Below are positions 49,290 to 63,039 of a stretch of 64,000 nt of DNA, one piece after another. Where the stretch lies: contig CM022669.1 of the NCBI GenBank assembly GCA_012295275.1, positions 11,302,449 to 11,366,448 of the forward strand, in the 5' to 3' direction. The DNA is from Chrysomallon squamiferum. Its lineage: Eukaryota; Mollusca; Gastropoda; Neomphalida; Peltospiridae. Within the stretch, counting starts at the first letter, position 1; every line of letters begins with the position of its first letter. A model generated the notes under the pieces. The model was not told the origin of the DNA, ran no database searches, and worked only from the letters and a program-made list of their open reading frames with translations. A program made the position numbers and the translations under genes.

Positions 49290-50035
49290 ACACAATATAT
49301 ACCCACCCAACTCTAGGCCAGTGACATAATATGTTGATAACAGCTGCTATGATCTAGAATAGACTTTTTCAGCCATAAAGATGATAATAAAATTTTATTG
49401 TTAACAACAAATCAAGCAAACAGAATCAAGAGAGAAAGCATATTACACTAAAGACCACTTCTAGCTACATATACTTCAGTGAAATCTAAATTAACTAAAT
49501 TGTCAAAATGTTCTTTTGTGTATATGAATCTTGTTTTCACTTTTCGAGCTACTATGATATTCGCAGACAAAAACCAATTTACTGTAATTGTACTTTGTCT
49601 GTTTGTACCACTTCTCAGCAAATCCTTGTTTATTACCAAAATTTGTCTTCTGCAAAGACTGAGAAAAGTCTGAAGATGTAAAGCATGGGTTTACCAATAA
49701 ATTGTTTTTCTAGTATTTTAATTTTTAACCTCTAGTGGGAGTTCGCTGATCTACTTTGAAAATGGAGTTTCTCAGCCATTTTACATATGTGTTGGCATTC
49801 AATTTCCACCTTGCTCCTTGGAGGCATCGCAGAATTGGATTCAGTCTTTTCCAATAGTGCATTATTGGAGATGATCAAATACAACTTATTTGTTGTAGAC
49901 TTCTGGCATTCCAAATGGCAAGAAAACTGGGTCACAGCTAGTGGCAAATGCCTAATAAAGATCTGTGTGTGTGTGTGTGTCGCATGTTACTGTATTTGTG
50001 TGTGTGTCTTTTTAAATATATTTTTAATATATATA
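49290..50035. other. Unique sequence, no gene recognised
   Basis: Several overlapping 60-114-codon frames on both strands lack domains or splice context. The segment at 49730-49950 (TTTCCACCTTGCTCCTTGG, CAATAGTGCATTATTGGAGA) is of moderate complexity. Confidence 0.4.
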
Positions 50036-50040
50036 TATAT

Positions 50041-50128
<88 letters not shown>
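50036..50128. repeat. (CA)n and long (GA)n
   Basis: ATATAT, a short CA run, and about 78 bp of pure GA (50050-50127). Confidence 0.96.
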
Positions 50129-50130
<2 letters not shown>

Positions 50131-50589
50131 AATATGCAGGTATGTACAAATACGTATGTAGATAAAAATTGACAAAACTATAATTTTACATACATCAGTG
50201 AGATAGCATTTAAAATAATTCAAAAGAAACCATCAACAAAAACAGAACTTGCTGTCTTCAGTACTTCAGATAAGTTTTATACCAGTGAGACACTCAGAGT
50301 CATAAATAATATTATTAAATAAAACCTTTTTAAATCTTCAGTAACAGTGATCTGTTATTAGTTGTTCTGAGAGTGATGATAAATAGCAGGAGGTTTACCA
50401 CAGATAAAGTTAAAGCATCTTTAATGGAGTGACAGTATTGGTCCTAATGCATTTTATTTATTTTCATTTCTTATGAAAATGTCAGCAGATTATATAGATT
50501 TGTCTGTCACCACTGTATAGGAAATTCAGACTGACTTGACATTATTACACATAATTCGTTTCTGAATTAAAAAAAAAAAAAAAAAAAAA

Positions 50590-50990
50590 AAAAATAAGAA
50601 CCCTTCTTTATGGCTGATTTCTGATTCCTGAATTTATGTCCCAGCAAATAAATAACACAGGTGTCATTTTGAGAAATAAGAGAAAATGTCAGAGTATGAA
50701 ACGGTGATATATCGCTAATCACGTCTGAATGATGAAAGCATTTACAGCATCATTGGCTGATTAATTACTGCAGCAGCAGCAGGATCTGCTTATAACTCTT
50801 GGGCTGGTTTAACAATGAGAGGTGACACAAAAAGGAAGAGTGTGTTTATTCTCTGCTGTTAATGTGTTTAGCTATCATCTGCAAACACAGAGAGAGAGCT
50901 ATGGTAATCTGCCGTGATGTTGGCAGTAATGAAGAATGAAAGATCTATTTCAGGAATTGTCGTAATTACAGTAATACAGCTTAATGGGGG
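50590..50990. promoter_or_regulatory. Candidate cis-regulatory island
   Basis: About 400 bp of unique sequence after an A homopolymer (50571-50594). It contains the homeodomain core TAATTA (50762-50767), a (CAG)4 run just after it, TTTAACAATGAGAGGTGACA (SOX-type AACAATG at 50811-50817) and CTGCCGTGATGTTGGCAG. Density of motifs and lack of repeats set it apart. Confidence 0.38.
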
Positions 50991-53900
50991 ACCAATGGCT
51001 TGAAGAGTATGGGCTACCAGGAACAGTTCTTCCTGGTCCTCTAATTGAGGATATATCCTGTTGCAGCATTACTGCATTATATTGTATTTTATGTTTTCCT
51101 GTTTATTGGAAGGCATGTATAAAAGATAACTGCTTGCTAATTGATAAGAATGATAACAAAGTAGAAGCTGCAGACGTCCTTTCATTGATAATTATCACAA
51201 TTTATACTTTTATTATGAAAAGGATTTATATACAAATTAATAAACAGTAAATGAATAAAATAATGAATGTGAACAGAATACACATTCACAGACGTTTCTT
51301 AAGTTTTTTATTAGAATTTTTGGACAAAAAACTTTATGATTAAAACAAATTCAGACATTTTATTATTATTTATTTCTTTCTTTATATTCTTAAATAAGAT
51401 TACAAAAGACTAAAAAAAGAAATATTTTAAAATACGATCTGAACCTCAAATTAGAATAATTATTGTTAATTATTTTATAAATTTTTTGGAGATCTACAAA
51501 AAATGTTTTGGAACTGAGATATGAAAGGTAAACATTTAATGTGAAAATATCCACAAATATCTACATCTTTCCTATCTGTACATCATGCATGGATGGGTAT
51601 TGACTCTGTGCTAATTTTTATTTTTAACTTACAATGCAATATATTTGTGTCTTAACAAATTGCTTAATCTGAGAATAAAAAGGTAAAGTAAAATGTTGTT
51701 TGTTTAAGTGAAAATAAACCCCACTGATTTCTGTTTTTGTTGTGGTATTGTTTTTGTTTTTCAGTTCCGTGCCAAACTTTTGCAGAAGTGTTTATTGCAG
51801 TCCACCAGACATTCCAAACTACCAGTTTGTTCTCACCCAAACTGCAGAATGATTTGTTTTCTTTAAGATTATTTATTAAACTGCTAATAACCAGTTTCTT
51901 AAACACCATCATTGCTGTTGTAATTTGAACTTATGTTCTGAATATTCACGTCAACAGTGATGTAGATTATTATGTATCTGTCAGTATTATTGTTTTTGTT
52001 TTTAATATGTGAGGTATTTAAGACATGTTTTCTCAGTGATAGTTGCTGTTATCACTGATATTATTTAAGCAAAATAATTTCTTATTGTTACCTTTTAAGA
52101 TACAATATTTTATTAAACTTATTACTTACAGAAAGTTTGACATGCATTTAAGAAAGTTTTTCTTATTTGTTAATATCACTAATACTATTTTGGCAAAATA
52201 ATATCATATTGATATATAATAAGATATAAATATATATATTTTTAATTATTATTTAAAGGAAAGTAGTTCTTGAATTTAAGAAAGTATTTCTTACTTTTTT
52301 TTATCCCCAATAATTTATTTTAAAAAAAATATAAAAAAAGATTCATATTACATTTTCAATAAATTAGGTATAAAAATGTTATCAGAACTTTTATTTTACA
52401 TAAATTATGTTTGAAGTTAAGAAAGTTTTTATTTTATATTTATATATATATATTTTTTTTTTTTTTTTGTATTGTTATTATTGTCAATATTATAACAGTA
52501 AAATAACATCCAGTTTTTGCATGTCAGTAAATCAGATACTAGATATTTCATTATTTATTGTTTTATTCAAAAAGTTAGATAAAATTTAAACTAAAGATTA
52601 ATAAATAAAGGCTCAATGAATGACCAGACAGAACATAAGCTACATAATACTGATAATAACAAAATACAAAGGACATTCTTAAAGTCAGAGAGTAATAAAA
52701 ATAATAATGTTAGTCATAACAAATAAAGATGATAAAATCATGAGACATTACTGTTACACAGACAACACTGATAACTAAAAGTAAAATACATCATTAAGAT
52801 AAGATAATGATACTAGAAAATTGTCTTCAGCAAAGAGCAATTTTAAAAAATGTAAAAGATAGTTCTTCATTATATTATACACAACACTGATAATAAAAAC
52901 TAAAACACATCATTAAGATTAGAAAATTATTTTTGTCAAATAGCAGTTAAAGAAAATGTGCTTGACTGTACTTCATTATGTCAGAAATATTAGATATAAT
53001 AAAAACTGAACATCAGATATAAGTAATACTGCAGACATTACATGTAAAGAATTGTGTTAAATAAATCCATTAATTTACCCCAACTAATTTTTTCGATGTA
53101 ATAACTGAAAACTGAAAGAAACTGTGGACATTATTTTATTTAAATAATATTGATAATAACAACAACAACAGCAGCAGCAACAACAACAACACTAATAATA
53201 GCAATAACAACACTAACTGTAATAATAAAAACAACAACAATAATAAGTAAAGACAAATCTAGTTTATGGCAATATTATTCAAAAACATTATAGCCAAGGT
53301 AATTATAAACTTTATATTTCATGGTCATAAGAAAAATAACAAAAAAACAGAAGGTATGTTAAAACAATATTGAGAATAATAATTAAGGACTATTTAAAGT
53401 TCAGAAGAAAGTAAACCAGTCATTAACTAAAAAAAAAAAAAAAATGATAACCTTTTAAGGCTAAACATGATTTTCACTAAATGTCATTAGTTATTTAGAA
53501 TGTATTTATTTGGAAGGCAAAATGACATTAATAAATCAAAACTGATATTTTCCTAACAACTAATTTTAATAAAATAATGCCAGTTACTTGAAAAATTATA
53601 AAGATACTTGTAAAGAGAATGGCAATGTTAACAAACCATTAATACTATCTTCTTTACTGATTCCCACAAAATCACAAGATTTTTATAGCAAGAATTAAAT
53701 TATACTGGGTTGTTTTTTTCTTCTCATATTTTAAAGATAAAGACAATTTTAACACTTCTTGAATAATAATTTTCTTAATTCTGATTCTAACAAAATAATA
53801 TCATTTAGTATAAAAATCTTCTCTTTTTCTTCTCTTAACCTAAAGTTAAAAGACAGTTTTAACAAATCCTTATTTTTATTTTCTAGTCTGTGACAATGTC

Positions 53901-55300
53901 GTCCAATCTGACGCCATCATGTCTTATAAGCTGCCATTGTCAGAACATGGCAGGAATTTTTACCCCACTTTCAGTGAATTGTCAATAGAATACTTGGCCT
54001 AAATATATAATAGCATCTTGTAAATGTTACTTCATTTGACCAAGATTGGCAGATTTTTTTTTTTTTTTTTTTCACTTTGAAAGAAGATGGAAAGATAGGG
54101 GAAAAAAAAGATGATTTTTCCAGATGTGGAATTTGAAAAAAAAATAAATAAAAATGAATAAATGAGTGAATCTTTAGAATAATTTAGCTAGGAAAATATT
54201 TTTTTTAAATTAGCTATTTAATTTTTTTTATTTATAATATATTATATACAACAACAACACTGATAATAATAATGATAATAATAACAATAATAATAATAAT
54301 AATAATTACACAAGATATTGATTAATAAACATAATAAAAATTATAATAACAATAATCACAACAAAAATAATAAAAATAATAACAATAATGATGATATAAT
54401 GCAATTAATTACACAATGAAATCTTGATTAATAAACAAATTAATAAGCAAACAAACAAACAAACAAATACATATTGAAAAAAAATAAATAAAAAAAAAGG
54501 AAAAAAAGAAACAACTCAAATGTGGACCAGATTTGTAATTAGGACTAGACAAGGTTTACTCTTTCATCACTGACATTTTCTTATGAGACATGTCAAAAAC
54601 CCAGCCAGTAAAAACATTCCACACAAACTGATCCCAGAGTCAAGTTTAACTAACCAGTATAAAATACCACATTTTACCTGACATTTTCTTTTCCATTTTT
54701 TTTTTTTTTTTTTTTTTTTTCACTTCTGCCAGCAATGATATGCATCATTAGCATTGCCTGAAGATTGTATGTTTGTTTTTAGACAGATACTTTTTTTTTT
54801 TTATCTCCTTTTACCTTTTTTGTTTGTCTTTCACATTCCAGGGAATGAAAAATTAACGATGTGTAATATATTGGTGGTACGTCAGTGTAGCGTGTTGCAT
54901 AACAGTTTTAACTCATGTTTGTTATGTCACCATTCATCATCTTGGGGTTTATTTGTTTGGTTTGACTGAAACAAGATACTTTTATATAATATATGTCTAT
55001 GTTAAGTTTAGAAGAGGTTAAATTTTTAACTTTTTATATCAGTTGTAAAATATATTGCGTTGATTAATATATTCATTTGTTCATTTGTTTATTTTTATTT
55101 TACATTGATTTGTTTGTTTGTCTGTTTATTTATTTGTTTATTTGTTTATTTATTTATTTTATATATATATAATTTATTGATCATTTTTATATTAATTAAT
55201 TAATTCATTTATTCCTAGATCAGCAAATTATACTGTCTTCTAAAACCTACTCACGCATTTTCTTTCTAACATGCATACCCTCTAACATGTATACACTCAT
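50990..55300. other. AT-rich DNA with decayed tandem repeats
   Basis: No gene seen. Decayed repeats include units around TTTAAGAAAGTTTTTCTTAT (about 52000-52450), a ~115-bp unit with ACACTGATAAYWAAAACTAAA and CACATCATTAAGATTAGA (about 52750-53000), AAC/AAT trinucleotide tracts (53150-53245, 54250-54420), poly-T (54055-54072, 54698-54720) and TTTG/TTTA arrays (55075-55170). Confidence 0.55.
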
Positions 55301-55309
55301 CTTTTCTGT

Positions 55310-55510
55310 TGTTTCTCTCTCTCTCTATCTCTCTGACACATATACACTCACTCTTTCACACACACCCACCCACCCACACACACACACACACACACAGTCC
55401 CTCTCATTCACCCTGACACACAAAAACAGACACACCCTATCTCCATTTCACAAACATCAGGAACACACACATTCTTTCATTCACCTCCTCCACACCCACT
55501 CAATCCCCCC
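55310..55510. repeat. CT, CCCA and CA compound tract
   Basis: CT at 55315-55335, ACCCACCC/(CA)n at 55362-55396, then irregular CA/CT-rich DNA. Confidence 0.88.
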
Positions 55511-56195
55511 TCCCCTAATCATTCTCTCTCACCCACACAAAATACAACCACTAACAACTGTTCCAAAACACTGGGTACAGAATCAAAGCAAGGATCTTTG
55601 TTGATCATTTCCGTGACTCCATGTGGCATTGAAAGGCTAAAAACACAGAAAGATAAAATCAAGAAGAAAAAAACAAAACAGGATGACAGACTGTTATGAA
55701 CAGCCAGGAATCAATGCAACCCATCTACACAGAGATCTTATCCAACACAAACAGATTTTCTTGTACTAAACACATACACTTAATTCCTTCTGTCACTAGG
55801 TTCCTGTTATACCTTCACAGACACACAGATCTCACTTGTTAAGCATTTACCAGTGTTTGGGCTGTTTGTAAATATTTGTACAAGCTTTTTTTTAAAATAA
55901 TACTAGTTTATTTTTATTTTTAAAAAAAACAAAAAAAAAGGTTTTGTGTTAAGCCTTGTTAAAAATAACCAACTTGTTAGATATTTTGAATAATTCCCTG
56001 AAGTTATTACTGATTTTAGCAAAATTCTTTCATTTATTTTTAGAATCTAAAGATATTCTGAAGGTAAATGAAAATGCTTTCAAATCATTTTTATTTTCTA
56101 AAATAATTTTAGTAGAGATAGAAATGTGTCATTAAATCAACATTTAAAAAAATATTAAGCACAAAGTTATATATATTTTAAATGATACTGTTATA

Positions 56196-56226
<31 letters not shown>

Positions 56227-57420
56227 TAAAGATGGTAGTTAGAATTTTTAATAGACTTATAAAAAAAAAAAGTATTAATTCACTAATAAGGAGAAAATAT
56301 TCTTATTTTAAATAATATAAATTTTTTCTGTCACAGCTTCTAAATAATTTTAATTCTTAAATAATATCATGTTCACATTTTTCAAAATATATTATTATAA
56401 TTTTATAAAGTTATAAGACATTTAGCATTTTCTTAATATTTCCTAACATCATCTGTACCAGAACATTTACATTAATCTAATCATTGTGATATATTTCACA
56501 AGTAAAAAAATATCAGTCATATTTAAATCATCTTAATTTTTCTATTTTTTTTTCAGGTTTTAACAGCCGTATAAACAACAGTTACATCTTTATCTTGTAG
56601 TTCATTATTAATTTCAAATAAATAAACCTTTCTATTTCTTAGTCATACACAAAAATTTACATGGCAGCAACATATTTCAATGTCAGCAAATTATCCTTAA
56701 TGCCTTTAATTTGACCAACATAATTACAACACTCCATAAAACACCAGTGGTTTTGACACCAGTATTATAATTGACAGTATTTAACAAGTAGCTAATGAAC
56801 AGATTAACAAACAGAAGGCAAAGAGTGCAAACTGCCAGTAATTCCACATTTAACCTGAGTTTTTGAAATTAGACTAGTCACTGAAATGCCCTTGTTTAAA
56901 TAATGACTTTGCACTTTAAATACAATTAGCATACAACCTCAAAGAAAAGGGATAAATTTCCCTCCCTCCCTCCCTCCCTCAAAATGATCTTAATAATTGC
57001 CAGGGTATAGACTATACCAAAGTGCCAATAAAATCATTTTCCTTGATGAAGAAGTATAAGGAAGTGTATAAGTTGACTGAGCATGTGCAAAGTTTGTGCA
57101 TTGCACGTGGGTGATATAAATATTCTCTATGTCTCATGGGAAGATTTTTTTTCTTCCTTTCTTCCATGTGCAGGTGTGAGACACAAATGTGTGGAGGAAA
57201 TTAATAACAGAAGAAAATTATTTTAATTTGCCTGTCTTCTTCAGTAGAAATCCCTTGGTAGAAAGTCTTGTGTGAAAGTTGTTTTTTTCTTTGTTTTTTT
57301 AATTACCTCAAGGCCATTTCTGACTTTTAAATTGTTTTGTTCTTCTCTGATATGAAATAGAAATGTTATTGCCAGCTTATCATATTCTATGAAAAATATT
57401 GTGTGTATTCATAATTTACT
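55510..57420. other. AT-rich DNA, small repeats
   Basis: (AT)n at 56193-56218, CCCT pentamer run at 56960-56980, and weak decayed repeats of AATAATTTTA type (55960-56480). Sequence at 56690-57190 is more complex. No gene seen. Confidence 0.5.
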
Positions 57421-57507
57421 TTAATACATACAGATACACTGACTGATAGATAGATAAGCAGACAGAGAGATAAAAAGAGAGAGAATGAGAGTTTGAGAGA
57501 GAGACAG

Positions 57508-57568
<61 letters not shown>

Positions 57569-57618
57569 TAAAAAGAGAGAATGAGAGTTTGAGAGAGAGA
57601 GTGTTTGTGTGTGTGTTA

Positions 57619-57659
<41 letters not shown>

Positions 57660-57716
57660 AAAGAGAGAATGAGAGTTTGAGAGAGAGAGACAGAGAGTGT
57701 TTGTTTGTGTGTGTGT

Positions 57717-57802
<86 letters not shown>
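57420..57802. repeat. Triplicated block of (GA)n, (GT)n and a unique linker
   Basis: The linker AAAAAGAGAGAATGAGAGTT occurs three times (about 57472, 57570 and 57658), each between GA and GT arrays. The last copy ends in about 75 bp of pure GA (57727-57800). This is block duplication of a compound microsatellite. Confidence 0.94.
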
Positions 57803-57803
<1 letters not shown>

Positions 57804-57869
57804 AATCAAACAAATTTTGAGGGGATTTAAAAAAAAAAAAAAAAAGATTCTGCAATGATCCCAATTTAT

Positions 57870-58200
57870 AACAAACTTTATTTTACCAAATGATCTAATT
57901 CAGTATGTCAGACTCAGGGGCTAATTTAAAACATTCACACTAACCTATTTTAGCAAACCCAGACTGTAAAAGAAGTTCCTGTCTAATTGGTTTCATTTTG
58001 CCCCAGCAGTTCTGAGACAAGCCTACAAAAATCTGAGTCTCTGACTTAACAAGCTGCCTGTGGAGATTGTGCTAAGCTATGTAATGATTGCCTGCTATGA
58101 TGGATGTATCTATGAGGAAATCTGACTTTAATTTGTCTCTGCTGGGGAATCTGAGTGGTGTATTGTACTCGCGCACAGGTGAGATGAACAAGTATGTAGA
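57870..58200. promoter_or_regulatory. Candidate cis-regulatory island
   Basis: Unique sequence of higher complexity (TTGCCCCAGCAGTTCTGAGA, AGCTGCCTGTGGAGATTGTG with the Runx-type TGTGG, CTCGCGCACAGGTGAGATG with an E-box CAGGTG). Confidence 0.33.
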
Positions 58201-58217
58201 CTGAACACACTCAGGGG

Positions 58218-58930
58218 ATCACATCAGTTCAGCAAGCATGTCATATCAGTTCATGAATGATGCCATTTCAGTTCATGGATGATGTCATATCAGTTTAGCA
58301 GGCATGTCATCATATAAGTTCTGCAAGCATGTCATATCAGTTCTTAAATGCATAACAGTTCATGATTTGATGACATATTAGTTCATGAATGAATGTTATA
58401 TGAGTTCATGAATGCAGGTTATATCAGTTTAGCAGGAATATCACATCAGTTCGTGAATGCATGTCACATAAGTTCTGGAGGTATGTCATATCAATTCAGC
58501 AAGAATGTCATATCAGCTCTTAAGTGCATAACAGTTCATGAATGCATGACATATTAGATCGTGAATGCACACCCTAGCATTTTGCAAGCATATTATGACA
58601 GTTTATGAATGCATGTTATATTGATTCAGCAAGCATGTCATACAAGTTCTGCCATCATGTCATATCAGTTCATGAATACATGACATATTAGTTCATGAAT
58701 GCATAAAATATTAGTTCACGAATGCATGTCATATCAGTTCATGAATGCATGTCACATAAGTTCTGCAAGCATATCACATGAATTCAGCAAGAATGTCTTA
58801 TCAGTTCCTGAATACATGAATTATGAGTTCATCAAACATTTCATGTAAGTTCAGGAACCATGTCAAATCAGTTCAGCAAGCAATTCATAACAATTAGAAA
58901 GAATATGTTATTAATTCAGTATCCATATGT
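58218..58930. repeat. Degenerate ~23-bp minisatellite, about 30 copies
   Basis: Units vary around GCATGTCATATCAGTTCATG plus AAT. Two main variants (TTCATGAATG and TTYWGCAAGC) are interleaved. Decays into unique DNA near 59100. Confidence 0.9.
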
Positions 58931-59249
58931 TATGTTGTAAAAGTTCTCTAGCTAATCACATGACATCAACAATGATTTCATATTAGATCATGTAGACGTG
59001 TCATATTAGTTCAGAAACTTATCCGTTTATATATATCACAAACCTTGAATATGAAATATAGGTTTATGAAAATCTATTACACATCTTTGTCAATGTGTCA
59101 TATAGGTTTGCTTGAACATGTACAAATGTCATAACAATTCAGTAAAGACAGTTTTCTTTTATTACATATTTTTTATTAGATCAGTAAAGAAAATTACTGA
59201 TAAGAAAGACTATTAGTGCAGTACAATATTCTGCAACAAACAAACCGTA

Positions 59250-59765
59250 GGCCTGCGATATTCATTTCGCAAATTCTTCTCGTGTGTTTAGCATCAAACC
59301 AGAGGACTGCGGGTTATTAAAAGTCATTTAGCTGGATACAAACTGCTTGTTAACCGCACAGCATTTCCTGGAAGCAGGACTCACTGGTGATCTGTTGTCA
59401 AACTTTCCATTCAGTCTTGCTGTGGCCATCTTGATTTGGAATCATTCGAGCCGCACACCTCCGCAGAAAGACTCGGAACATCTGCAGCATTTGAATTCTT
59501 GGGTAAACAAGCGGAGTGAAAAAACAGAGAGATTTTGCATAAAACTTGTTAATTGTTTCTTGGATAGCAGTAAAACACGTGATTGATGGGCTTGGACCTC
59601 TGCCTATTGGCAGGGGGCAGCACTGTCAGGCCGGGGGGGGTTGTTTCTGTGAATGTGTACCGGCAATTACAAAGCATGTTTTCCTCAAATCCAAAGTATC
59701 GGGTTTGCTACACTGCTGCACTGGAAGACTGAAACTGTAATGTTTATTTGAATGGTTTGTTCATC
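59250..59765. promoter_or_regulatory. Candidate cis-regulatory island, most GC-rich of the window
   Basis: About 500 bp of unique sequence. Sites visible: Runx-type AACCGCA (59352-59358), forkhead GTAAACA (59503-59509), palindromic E-box CACGTG (59576-59581), a CTCF-like core (59607-59620) and a G8 run (59633-59640). A 79-codon plus-strand frame (59347-59586) contains a hydrophobic stretch (FPFSLAVAILIW) but has no splice or promoter context that I can support. Confidence 0.42.
59607..59620 (+). promoter_or_regulatory. CTCF-like core site
   Basis: TTGGCAGGGGGCAG agrees with the CTCF consensus CCASYAGRKGGCRS at 11 of 14 positions, including the whole GCAGGGGGCAG core. The mismatches are the first three bases. 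Confidence 0.35.
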
Positions 59766-60016
59766 CTGATAATAGTTTTCCCAACTGCAGGGCTTTAGAC
59801 TTTGTGTTGCAAAAAAAAGAAAGAGAAAAAAAAAATTTTTTTTTTTTTTTGTTCTCTACGTCCTTCATCTGAAATGAATTATACTAGAAGTTTAAAAGAT
59901 AAATAGGAAAATGTTGAAAGGTGTTTGTGTTATTATAGTTAAAGGTGTTTGTGTTATTATAGTTAAAGGTATTTCCGCTTTGGAACAGGACTTTGTCATT
60001 ACAGTTAAAACTTGTG

Positions 60017-60049
<33 letters not shown>

Positions 60050-60239
60050 CTCTATTCATTGCTCTTCTTTAAAGTAAAATTCTTTAAAGTGTTTAATTTT
60101 TACTGCTTTTCATATAACTTGAATTAAAAATGACAGAGAAGGATTTTTTTTTTCTTTTTTTTTTTTTTTTCTTTTGAAAGCAATAAAATTCTGGTTGATT
60201 TTAAATGGAAATATTTATGGTAATGGTAGACACATAAAC

Positions 60240-60315
60240 AGAATGTTGTTGTAGGTGATGATGATGTTGATGGTAGTGGTCAACATTTCTTTGGATCATA
60301 TCACTGATTACCATA

Positions 60316-60357
<42 letters not shown>

Positions 60358-60600
60358 GTGGTGGTGATGATTTTTATGATTTTTATTTTATTATTACTAC
60401 TACTATAATATTTACTATTATTATTATTATTATTATTATATATATTATTATTTATTTTATTTTATTTTATTTTTTTTTTAATTGCTGCTGCTGCTGTTAT
60501 TGTTATTGTTCTAGTTTATCATTATATATATATATAATTTTTTTATTATTATTATTATTTATTTAATTTGGTTATTTATTTATCATTAATAATAGGATTA
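60240..60600. repeat. GAT, ATT and GCT trinucleotide mosaic
   Basis: (GAT)n at 60316-60356, TTA/ATT arrays at 60380-60450 and 60545-60565, and a small TGC run at 60484-60497. The acidic polyaspartate frame here is an artefact. Confidence 0.92.
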
Positions 60601-60900
60601 ACCCATAATGGCTTTATTTCAAAGTTTATAATATTTGTCACCTTTATTTCATAACGTAATGTAATATAAATGTGACCTGCAAGAACTGTTATAACCTCAC
60701 CTCACAGCAGAGTGGATTCAGTTGACATTATGTCACTTGGCAGATTTCTCAGACTACAGTACTGGGGGACCGAAAGCCTGGGGCAAGGATAAGGAAAGTA
60801 AATTTTTGAGTAATTAGGTTGAAATTTATTTAAACTTAATATGGCAAATTTAGAAAGATTTCTGCAGGGGGAGAGAATCAGTGTTTTTTTCTTCGTCTGT
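60600..60900. other. Unique sequence between AT-rich arrays
   Basis: Moderate complexity (CCTCACCTCACAGCAGAGTG, GGGGGACCGAAAGCCTGGG). No gene recognised. Confidence 0.3.
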
Positions 60901-60904
60901 CTGA

Positions 60905-61156
60905 AAAAAAAAAAAAAAAAAAGTATAAAATTTAGAAATGAAATTTAAATTTGAAAAAATATTAATGAAATGAAATGAAATAAATTAATAAATAAAATAA
61001 TAATTTTTTTTTTTTTAAAAGTAAAATAAGATAAAATAAAAATAAAAATAAATAAATTATATATATAACTAAATAAATAAATGAAATAAGATGAAATAAG
61101 ATAAAATAAAATAAAATAAAATAAAATAAAATAAAATAAATAAAAAATTAAATAAA

Positions 61157-61192
<36 letters not shown>

Positions 61193-61200
61193 AACTAATT
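60905..61200. repeat. A-rich (AAAAT)n and (AAAT)n tract
   Basis: AAAT/AAAAT arrays, most regular at 61095-61190. Confidence 0.92.
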
Positions 61201-61730
61201 TTTATTTTTGACATTCAGACAGTTTCAAATACAACTCAATAACAACAGACTCCCCATCATCTTAATACAACTGCTTTTCATACGACAACCCACACTGAAG
61301 GTTAAACAACTGAATCTAGCTAAGCCTGCAAAAATACGGGGAAGGCAATAGATAAAAAATAGATTGGTGGAATTAAACTGACAGTAAATCAAACAGGGAT
61401 AAATATAATATGGAAAAAAACAGACCAGGGGAATAGTTGATAAAGGAAACACTGGTTAGTGACAAATTGATGAGGAAAAAGTGATTAGCCGGACACAACA
61501 ACAGGAGGGCCATGCAGACAGATAAAACAAACCTCTAGATGTGATTATAACAATCTGAGGAATATTTTCTTGTTGCAAGTCTGCCTGCAGTGGTCTGTGG
61601 GGAGCAGTTTTATTTTGAATCATCGATGAAGATTAGAATCATTTTTATTTGATTATTTAGCTTGGCTAGTTATAAAATATAGATATTAAGATATATATAT
61701 ATTAGTGAATTTATACTTTTAGAATGATAT
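61200..61730. other. Unique AT-rich sequence
   Basis: No gene recognised; the 75-codon minus-strand frame (61452-61225) has no domain. Confidence 0.4.
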
Positions 61731-62290
61731 AAACACACACACACAACACACACACACACACACACACACAGATATACACACACACATTTACAGTTTTTAA
61801 TTAATTAAATGTAAAATATCAATGTTATAAACTATCTACATTGCACATACTTCTATATACTGTCAGTATTAAATGTACTTCTATAAATATCAGTTATACT
61901 TACAATTCACTTCACTGACATATACTTCTGTATATTTGAAATATCAGTGATATATATGTATATAAATCTATACACACGTACAAACACACATACATACATT
62001 CCTACATTCATACATACAAATACACACACACACACACACAGGTATACACACACACATATGCACACAGATATTATTAACATTACATATACTTCTGTACTGA
62101 CTAGATGTGAAATATCAATGAAAAGTACATTACATACACTTACATGACAGATACCTCTGTATAGACTATTAATGTGAAATATCAATCATTATGTACTATC
62201 TACGTTTTCTTACATATATTTGTGTATTGACTAAATGTGAAATATCAGTGATATATAACAGTCTGTGTATTGACTGCCTTCTCAAACAGG
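61730..62290. repeat. Decayed ~65-75-bp minisatellite with nested CA arrays
   Basis: Repeated AAATGTGAAATATCAATGAT and ACATACTTCTGTATA motifs in about six diverged units, broken by CA microsatellites at 61733-61790 and 61980-62060. Confidence 0.75.
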
Positions 62291-62755
62291 AATTACTCAA
62301 TGATTTAGGGGACTCTTCTGTCTGGACCAGGAATTTCCTGGTGAGTCCTCATTATGAAAAGAAAATCATAATTGCCAACATACATCATACACAAGTGAGT
62401 CTAGCTAATGTATTACCAGTAAGACTTGTATGGAAATCCAATATTCTCTGAGGGGAAATTATAAAAATTTAAAAAAAGGGAAAACAAATAGCTATAGAAA
62501 ATTATTTCAAAAAAAAAAATAAAAAAAAGAAAACCAAAGCACACAACTCTCTCTCTTTATATATAAATGTTTGACAACTGCATTTTGTAGAAATATAGAT
62601 AATGCTTATTATATTATTAACTAAATCTACCTGTAAAGGTAGCCAGGTTTATCATTTACAAATCTTATGTATTAGTTGATTACAGAATTCTAGATGCATT
62701 AGCAGTATTGTTCTAAATGCAGCCCCACTAGAAGAATAAACAAGTGTTGTATTTT

Positions 62756-62870
62756 TGCATGAGCTGTAGGTCAGTGGTTAGAGTACACCAGTTTATAGGA
62801 TCAACCTTCTTATATGTGTTATTTGGAGCAATTCCCATTCTAACACGTGCCTCACAACTTTTTTTTTTTA
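62756..62870 (+). mobile_element. Possible tRNA-derived SINE relic
   Basis: GCTGTAGGTCAGTGGTTAGA (from 62764) fits a tRNA A-box region (TAGGTCAGTGG, 62767-62777). AGGATCAACC about 30 bp on is a weak B-box match at a plausible distance. The downstream part is unrelated to a tRNA. Degraded, with no tail or target-site duplication identified. Confidence 0.38.
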
Positions 62871-63039
62871 TCAAACCCTATGGTATGTATATTACAATCA
62901 ATGGTAAGGTATATATGATAGATATCTTACTGCTATCTGAAAAAGATTAGCTCATCACATGGTGACATCAGGTTTCCTCTCTAATTATCTGCACAGTTCT
63001 CAGCCATAACACCATTACTAATAACATCTACTTTCCTTC

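Noticed and set aside
59347-59586. 79-codon plus-strand frame with a hydrophobic stretch
   Set aside because: The hydrophobic part begins about 20 residues in, there is no supported splice donor, and the composition of the island explains an open frame of this length. Kept as a regulatory candidate.
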